A stretch of 64,000 nt of DNA from Corallococcus sp. EGB. Its GTDB lineage: Bacteria; Myxococcota; Myxococcia; Myxococcales; Myxococcaceae. Positions 60,504-64,000 of this stretch are shown here, piece after piece. Position 1 is the first letter of the stretch; every line of letters begins with the position of its first letter. Where the stretch lies: the NCBI RefSeq assembly GCF_019968905.1, contig NZ_CP079946.1, positions 7,723,356-7,787,355 on the forward strand, written 5' to 3'. Below the pieces are notes generated by a model. The model searched no databases and was not told the DNA's origin. It worked only from the letters and a program-made list of their open reading frames with translations. Both the position numbers and the translations under genes were made by a program.

Positions 60504-62423
60504 ATGGCCCGTGACGTCTCGTTCTTCGACAAGCTCGCCTCGCTGCTCGCCCAGGAGCGCGAGGCCGAGAAGGCCCGCATGTCCGCGCTCGCGCAAGGGC
60601 TCACCCTGCGCGAGCGCGAGGAGCAGGGCCTGTCCGTGCTGGACCTGGAGACCGTCGAGGAGGAGGTGGGCCTGGGCGGCCGCATCCTCCTCACGCTCGC
60701 CCGCGCGGACCGGGGGAGGCTGCCCACGCGCGTGTCCAACGGCGACCTGGTGGCGGTGCTGCCCCGCCGCGCGGAGGTGAAGGACCCGGCGAAGGCGCTC
60801 GTGTCGCGCGCCACCTCCACCCGCATCCAGCTGGCCTTCGACCGCGAACCGCCCGCCTACCTGTCCGAAGGGCTCCTGCGCCTGGACGTCGTCCCCAACG
60901 ACGTCACGTATGAGCGCGTGCGCGCCGGCCTCCAGCGCGTGAAGGGCATGGACAAGGGCCAGGAGCGCCACAAGCGCGAGGTGCTCCTGGGCAACGAGCC
61001 CCCGCGCTTCGACAACGCGAAGGACTTCACCCCCACCCGCCCGCTCAACCCGGAGCAGCAGGACGCCGCGAAGCGCGCGCTCGCCGCGGAGGACTTCTTC
61101 CTGGTCCACGGCCCGCCCGGCACCGGCAAGTCCACCGTGCTGGCGGAAATCGCGGCCCAGGCCGTGTCACGCGGTGAGCGCCTGTTGTGCACGGCGGCCA
61201 GCAACGCCGCGGTGGATCACCTCCTGGAGCTGTGCCTGGAGCAGGGGCTGCGCGCCATCCGCGTGGGCCACCCCGCGCGCGTCGCCGCCCGCCTGCAGGA
61301 GCACACGCTGGACATCGTGGTGGAGGAGCACCCGGACCGCGTCGTCAGCCGCGACCTGTTCGATGAGGCCTTCGACCTCTTCGGCTACGCGCGGCGCCAG
61401 CGCAGCCAGGGCCGCAGCCGCGAGCGCTTCGCCAACGCGCGCTCCTCCACGGCCGAGGCCAAGGACCTGATGGACGAGGCGCGCAAGCTGGAGAAGAAGG
61501 CCGTGAAGGCCGTGCTCGCCCGCGCGGACGTGGTGTGCGTGACGCTCGCGAGCCTGGGCTCCGGCGTGCTCGCGGGCGAGGAGTTCGACCGCGCCCTCCT
61601 GGACGAAGCCACCCAGGCCACCGAGCCGCTGGCCCTGCTGGGCTTCCTGCGCGCGCCCAAGGTGGTGCTCGCCGGAGACCCGCAGCAGTTGCCGCCCACC
61701 GTGCTGTCGCAGGAGGCCTCCAAGGCGGGCCTGGGCACGAGCCTCTTCGAGCGCCTGCTCCAGGACCACGGCGACGACGTGAAGCGCATGCTGCGCGAGC
61801 AGTACCGGATGAACGCCGCCATCATGGCCTTCCCCTCGAAGGAGATGTACGGCGGCGAATTGCGCGCCCACCCGTCCGTGGCGGACCGCACGCTCGCGGG
61901 GGTGCTCGACGCCGGCGCGGACGTGGACGCCCCGCCGGTGCTCTACCTGGACACCGCGGGCAAGGGCTTCGACGAAGAGGTGGAGCCCACCACGCACAGC
62001 CTCCTCAACCCGGGCGAGGCCACCTACGTCCTCGCCCGCGCGAAAGAGCTCCTGGCGAAGGGGCTGTCCCCGCGCGAGCTCGCCGTCATCGCGCCGTACA
62101 GCGCCCAGGCCCGCCACCTGCGCGAGGCGCTGGAGGCCGTGCACCCGGAGGTGGAGGTGGACACCGTGGACGCGTTCCAGGGCCGGGAGAAGGACGCCAT
62201 CCTCGTCAGCCTCACCCGCTCCAACGGCGAGGGGCAGCTGGGCTTCCTCAACGACCTGCGCCGCATGAACGTGGCCCTCACCCGCGCCCGCCGGCACCTG
62301 TTCGTCGTGGGCGACTCCGCCACCTTGAGCAGCCACCCCTTCTACGCGCGCTTCATCGAGGGCACCCAGACGGACGGCGGCTACCGCTCGGCATGGGAAT
62401 GGCCGGACCCGGCTGAACAATGA
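60504..62423 (+). CDS. Superfamily I helicase (IGHMBP2/Upf1-like)
   Basis: 639-aa SF1B-type ATP-dependent helicase. An N-terminal RNA/DNA-binding-like domain (about 1-180) precedes Q motif NPEQQDAAKRAL, Walker A GPPGTGKS (203-210), motif II DEAT (367-370), LAGDPQQLPPTVLS (motif III), and C-terminal motifs including YSAQARHLREALE and VDTVDAFQGREKDAILVSL with MNVALTRARRHLFVVGD (motifs V/VI). Similar single-protein helicases unwind DNA or RNA 5'-3' in repair or RNA turnover; function here is not known. A GC hairpin abuts its start. It is alone on its strand, followed by 200 nt of spacer. Confidence 0.93.
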   Translation: MARDVSFFDKLASLLAQEREAEKARMSALAQGLTLREREEQGLSVLDLETVEEEVGLGGRILLTLARADRGRLPTRVSNGDLVAVLPRRAEVKDPAKALVSRATSTRIQLAFDREPPAYLSEGLLRLDVVPNDVTYERVRAGLQRVKGMDKGQERHKREVLLGNEPPRFDNAKDFTPTRPLNPEQQDAAKRALAAEDFFLVHGPPGTGKSTVLAEIAAQAVSRGERLLCTAASNAAVDHLLELCLEQGLRAIRVGHPARVAARLQEHTLDIVVEEHPDRVVSRDLFDEAFDLFGYARRQRSQGRSRERFANARSSTAEAKDLMDEARKLEKKAVKAVLARADVVCVTLASLGSGVLAGEEFDRALLDEATQATEPLALLGFLRAPKVVLAGDPQQLPPTVLSQEASKAGLGTSLFERLLQDHGDDVKRMLREQYRMNAAIMAFPSKEMYGGELRAHPSVADRTLAGVLDAGADVDAPPVLYLDTAGKGFDEEVEPTTHSLLNPGEATYVLARAKELLAKGLSPRELAVIAPYSAQARHLREALEAVHPEVEVDTVDAFQGREKDAILVSLTRSNGEGQLGFLNDLRRMNVALTRARRHLFVVGDSATLSSHPFYARFIEGTQTDGGYRSAWEWPDPAEQ

Positions 62424-62485
62424 TTGTCTTCCCAACGACTCCGGCATGCCCTGCGGGGCTACGCAAGGAGTGCGGGCTGAGCGCG

Positions 62486-62518
62486 CGAAATTTGTCGCAT
62501 CGCTGAACGAATTTTGTC
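62486..62518 (+). promoter_or_regulatory. Direct repeats of CGAA(A/T)TTTGTC upstream of the 63-aa gene
   Basis: CGAAATTTGTC (62486-62496) and CGAATTTTGTC (62508-62518) match at 10 of 11 bases and start 22 nt apart, about two helical turns, in an AT-rich patch 107 nt before the small gene. Suggests an activator or repressor binding on one DNA face. Confidence 0.4.
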
Positions 62519-62624
62519 ACCTGCTCGGCCGGCAGGCATGGGAGACGGCCGGAAATCAGGCATTTGGCCCCATCCCGGGGGGCGGCACGAAGACTGCTTT
62601 CCTTGCCGGACACGGAGGGACTGC

Positions 62625-62816
62625 ATGTCTCAAGCGCCTGTGGTGACCAAGGAGAATGACGTCTGGGTGATTCGGATCAACCGGCCCAACGGCAAGACCC
62701 AGGAGTACCGCTGCGCCACGGAGAGCCAGGCCCGGCAGCTGGCCCTGGTGCTCGGCCGTCCCGACACGGGCGGCCCGCCGCGCCCGGCGGCGTCGTCGTC
62801 CAGCACCGTCGCGTAG
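62625..62816 (+). CDS. 63-aa conserved-looking protein
   Basis: Short basic protein with the compact core DVWVIRINRPNGKTQEYRCA and a helix ESQARQLALVLG, followed by a Pro/Ser-rich tail. No signal or membrane segment. A strong ribosome-binding site (GGAGGGA, 4 nt before the ATG) supports expression. Function unknown. It precedes the alpha/beta hydrolase by 54 nt on the same strand. Confidence 0.65.
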   Translation: MSQAPVVTKENDVWVIRINRPNGKTQEYRCATESQARQLALVLGRPDTGGPPRPAASSSSTVA

Positions 62817-62870
62817 GGTCGCCAGCACCCGGGGGGACAGGGTAAGGCTTGGAGGCACGAGGAGGCATCC

Positions 62871-63770
62871 GTGCCCGCCGCCGCATTTGAATCCCTCACC
62901 GTCGACGCAGAAGGGCTGCCGCTGCACGTGCGGCAGCGTGGCCCCCAGGGCGCGCCCGCCGTGCTGATGCTTCACGGGTGGCTCGACCATTCCCACAGCT
63001 TTGATCCGCTCTGCGAGCACCTGCCCGAGGCCTGGCGCACGGTGCTGCTCGACCTTCGCGGCATGGGTCAGAGCGGCCACGCGGGCCCCGGCGCCGCGTA
63101 CCACTTCAGCGACCACCTGCTGGACGTGGAGGCCACCCTGGACGGGCTGGCCCTGCCCCCCGTGCACCTGGTGGGGCACTCGCTGGGCGGCATCGTCGCG
63201 CTCGCGTACGCCGCCGCGCGCCCGGAGCGCGTCCAGAGCCTGACCCTCATTGAAAGCCTGGGGCCCTCCGGCGGCCCTCCCGCGGGCGCCGTGCAGCGGC
63301 TGCGCGGCTTCCTGGATGACGCGCACCGCCCGCCCCACCGCAAGCGCTACCCCACCGTGGAGGCCGCCGCCGAGCGCCTGCGTCAGGCGAACCCCACCCT
63401 CTCCCCGGACGCGGCGCTCCTCTTCGCCCGCCACGGCACCCGGCGCACGCCGGAGGGCGACGTCACCTTCACCTTTGATCCGCGCCACCGCCGCCGCTTC
63501 GGCCAGTCCTTCGACGAGCCCCAGTGGCTGGCGCTGGAGGCCGCCGTCACCTGCCCCGTGCAGCTGTTGCGTGGAACGAATGGGCTGTCCCCTGCCCCGG
63601 AGCTGCTGGAGGCGCGGGTGGCGGCCCTGCGCACGCTCGTGGGGCCGCCCCGCGCTTTCGAGGGAGGCCACCACGTGCACCTGGAGCAGCCCGCCGCCAT
63701 CGCCGCCGCGATCGCCGCCTTCGTCGCCGCCAGCTCCAGCGCCCGGGGTGCTGAAGCGTCCGGTTCATGA
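62871..63770 (+). CDS. Alpha/beta hydrolase
   Basis: 299-aa alpha/beta-fold hydrolase, start GTG at 62871. The oxyanion-hole motif HGWLDHSHSFDPL, nucleophile Ser104 in VGHSLGG, and catalytic His in EGGHHVHLEQP are present; the acidic residue is likely in the LLRGTNGLSP region between them. The family includes esterases, lipases and lactonases; substrate unknown. It lies 54 nt after the 63-aa gene. Confidence 0.9.
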   Translation: MPAAAFESLTVDAEGLPLHVRQRGPQGAPAVLMLHGWLDHSHSFDPLCEHLPEAWRTVLLDLRGMGQSGHAGPGAAYHFSDHLLDVEATLDGLALPPVHLVGHSLGGIVALAYAAARPERVQSLTLIESLGPSGGPPAGAVQRLRGFLDDAHRPPHRKRYPTVEAAAERLRQANPTLSPDAALLFARHGTRRTPEGDVTFTFDPRHRRRFGQSFDEPQWLALEAAVTCPVQLLRGTNGLSPAPELLEARVAALRTLVGPPRAFEGGHHVHLEQPAAIAAAIAAFVAASSSARGAEASGS

Positions 63771-63917
63771 CCTGAAAAGTTGGGGACCCACCTTGGCAAA
63801 AGGTCGGGAAAAACCTTTCACCCTCCAGGGCACCCCGGTTCCCTCCAGCGCTCACTTGGTCGCCGGAGTGCTGGCCAAGTCCCCGTTTTCACGGGCCCGC
63901 CAGATGACATTTCCGCC

Positions 63918-63933
63918 CGGCACGGGTCTTGAT
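63918..63933 (+). promoter_or_regulatory. Sigma-54-like promoter candidate
   Basis: CGGCACG-N4-TTGAT resembles the -24/-12 consensus (TGGCACG-N4-TTGCA/T) with two mismatches, one at the usually conserved -12 GC. It lies in the gene-free 3' end of the window (63771-64000) and would drive a gene beyond base 64000. Weak. Confidence 0.25.
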
Positions 63934-64000
63934 TAGGGGTCACCCGAGCTGGATCACGTGTCCCGGGCATCTGTGTGTGTGGTGGGGAAGGGTGGGGAGC

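Overview
The window is GC-rich DNA (about 70% G+C by eye) with densely packed genes on both strands. It looks like a chromosomal segment from a myxobacterium of the Myxococcus/Corallococcus type (phylum Myxococcota, suborder Cystobacterineae). Support comes from a secreted protein with ELWxxDGT repeats, HYR domains and a MYXO-CTERM-like tail; a protein I recognise as the myxobacterial TIGR04551 family; tandem DUF3943 proteins; many predicted lipoproteins; and frequent GTG/TTG starts with 4-nt stop/start overlaps. I saw no rRNA or tRNA gene, CRISPR array, insertion sequence or phage module.

Layout. 1-4.7 kb: 3' part of a class A penicillin-binding protein, a 23S-type pseudouridine synthase and a divergent pentapeptide-repeat protein. 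4.9-8.0 kb: two tandem DUF3943 paralogues. 8.0-11.7 kb: four reverse-strand genes (MOSC, metallo-beta-lactamase-fold nuclease-like, EamA transporter, S24-like/GNAT fusion), then a forward Coa1-like protein. 12.5-15.6 kb: etfBA and an acyl-CoA dehydrogenase, a fatty-acid or amino-acid oxidation set. 15.7-17.6 kb: a small transaldolase and the Kdo-pathway isomerase KdsD. 17.6-25.4 kb: an eight-gene reverse operon combining lysine/diaminopimelate synthesis (lysA, dapA, dapB), folK, an FAH-family enzyme, an LptM-like lipoprotein, a TPR protein and a TIGR04551 protein. 25.4-32.9 kb: DNA repair (mutM), an M48 lipoprotein protease, YihY, a methylthioadenosine phosphorylase homologue, an EamA transporter, and QueG next to a cobalamin adenosyltransferase. 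33.0-34.3 kb: thyA-folA. 34.7-37.3 kb: a cytochrome c-FTR1 iron permease fusion plus a Gly-rich membrane protein. 37.3-40.2 kb: a Nudix/metallo-beta-lactamase fusion and an HD-domain dNTPase-like protein. 40.3-43.4 kb: a forward cassette of ATP-grasp ligase, GNAT acetyltransferase and periplasmic transglutaminase. 43.4-47.0 kb: a DUF255 thioredoxin-fold protein and a GT39-type glycosyltransferase. 47.0-48.5 kb: a lower-GC patch with a decayed GH43-like gene and a small Cys-rich secreted protein.

The most unusual region is 48.5-54.6 kb. Five tightly coupled reverse-strand genes encode, in transcription order, an AfsA-like hotdog protein, an isoprenylcysteine-methyltransferase-family membrane protein, an NAD(P)-binding extended SDR without the usual Tyr/Lys pair, a large PEP-synthase/rifampin-phosphotransferase-like enzyme, and a UbiA-family prenyltransferase. 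I do not recognise a characterised pathway with this set. AfsA homology suggests a butyrolactone- or furan-like small molecule that is then reduced, phosphoryl-activated, methylated and prenylated at the membrane, but the product is unknown. The leader carries a hairpin over the ribosome-binding site and repeated GTCTCAA motifs.

55-64 kb: the ELWxxDGT/HYR surface protein, a DUF350 membrane protein paired with a transglutaminase-like protein, a chitosanase lipoprotein, an IGHMBP2/Upf1-type helicase, a 63-aa conserved-looking protein and an alpha/beta hydrolase. All functional assignments come from reading motifs and overall similarity to remembered families; no database search was run.
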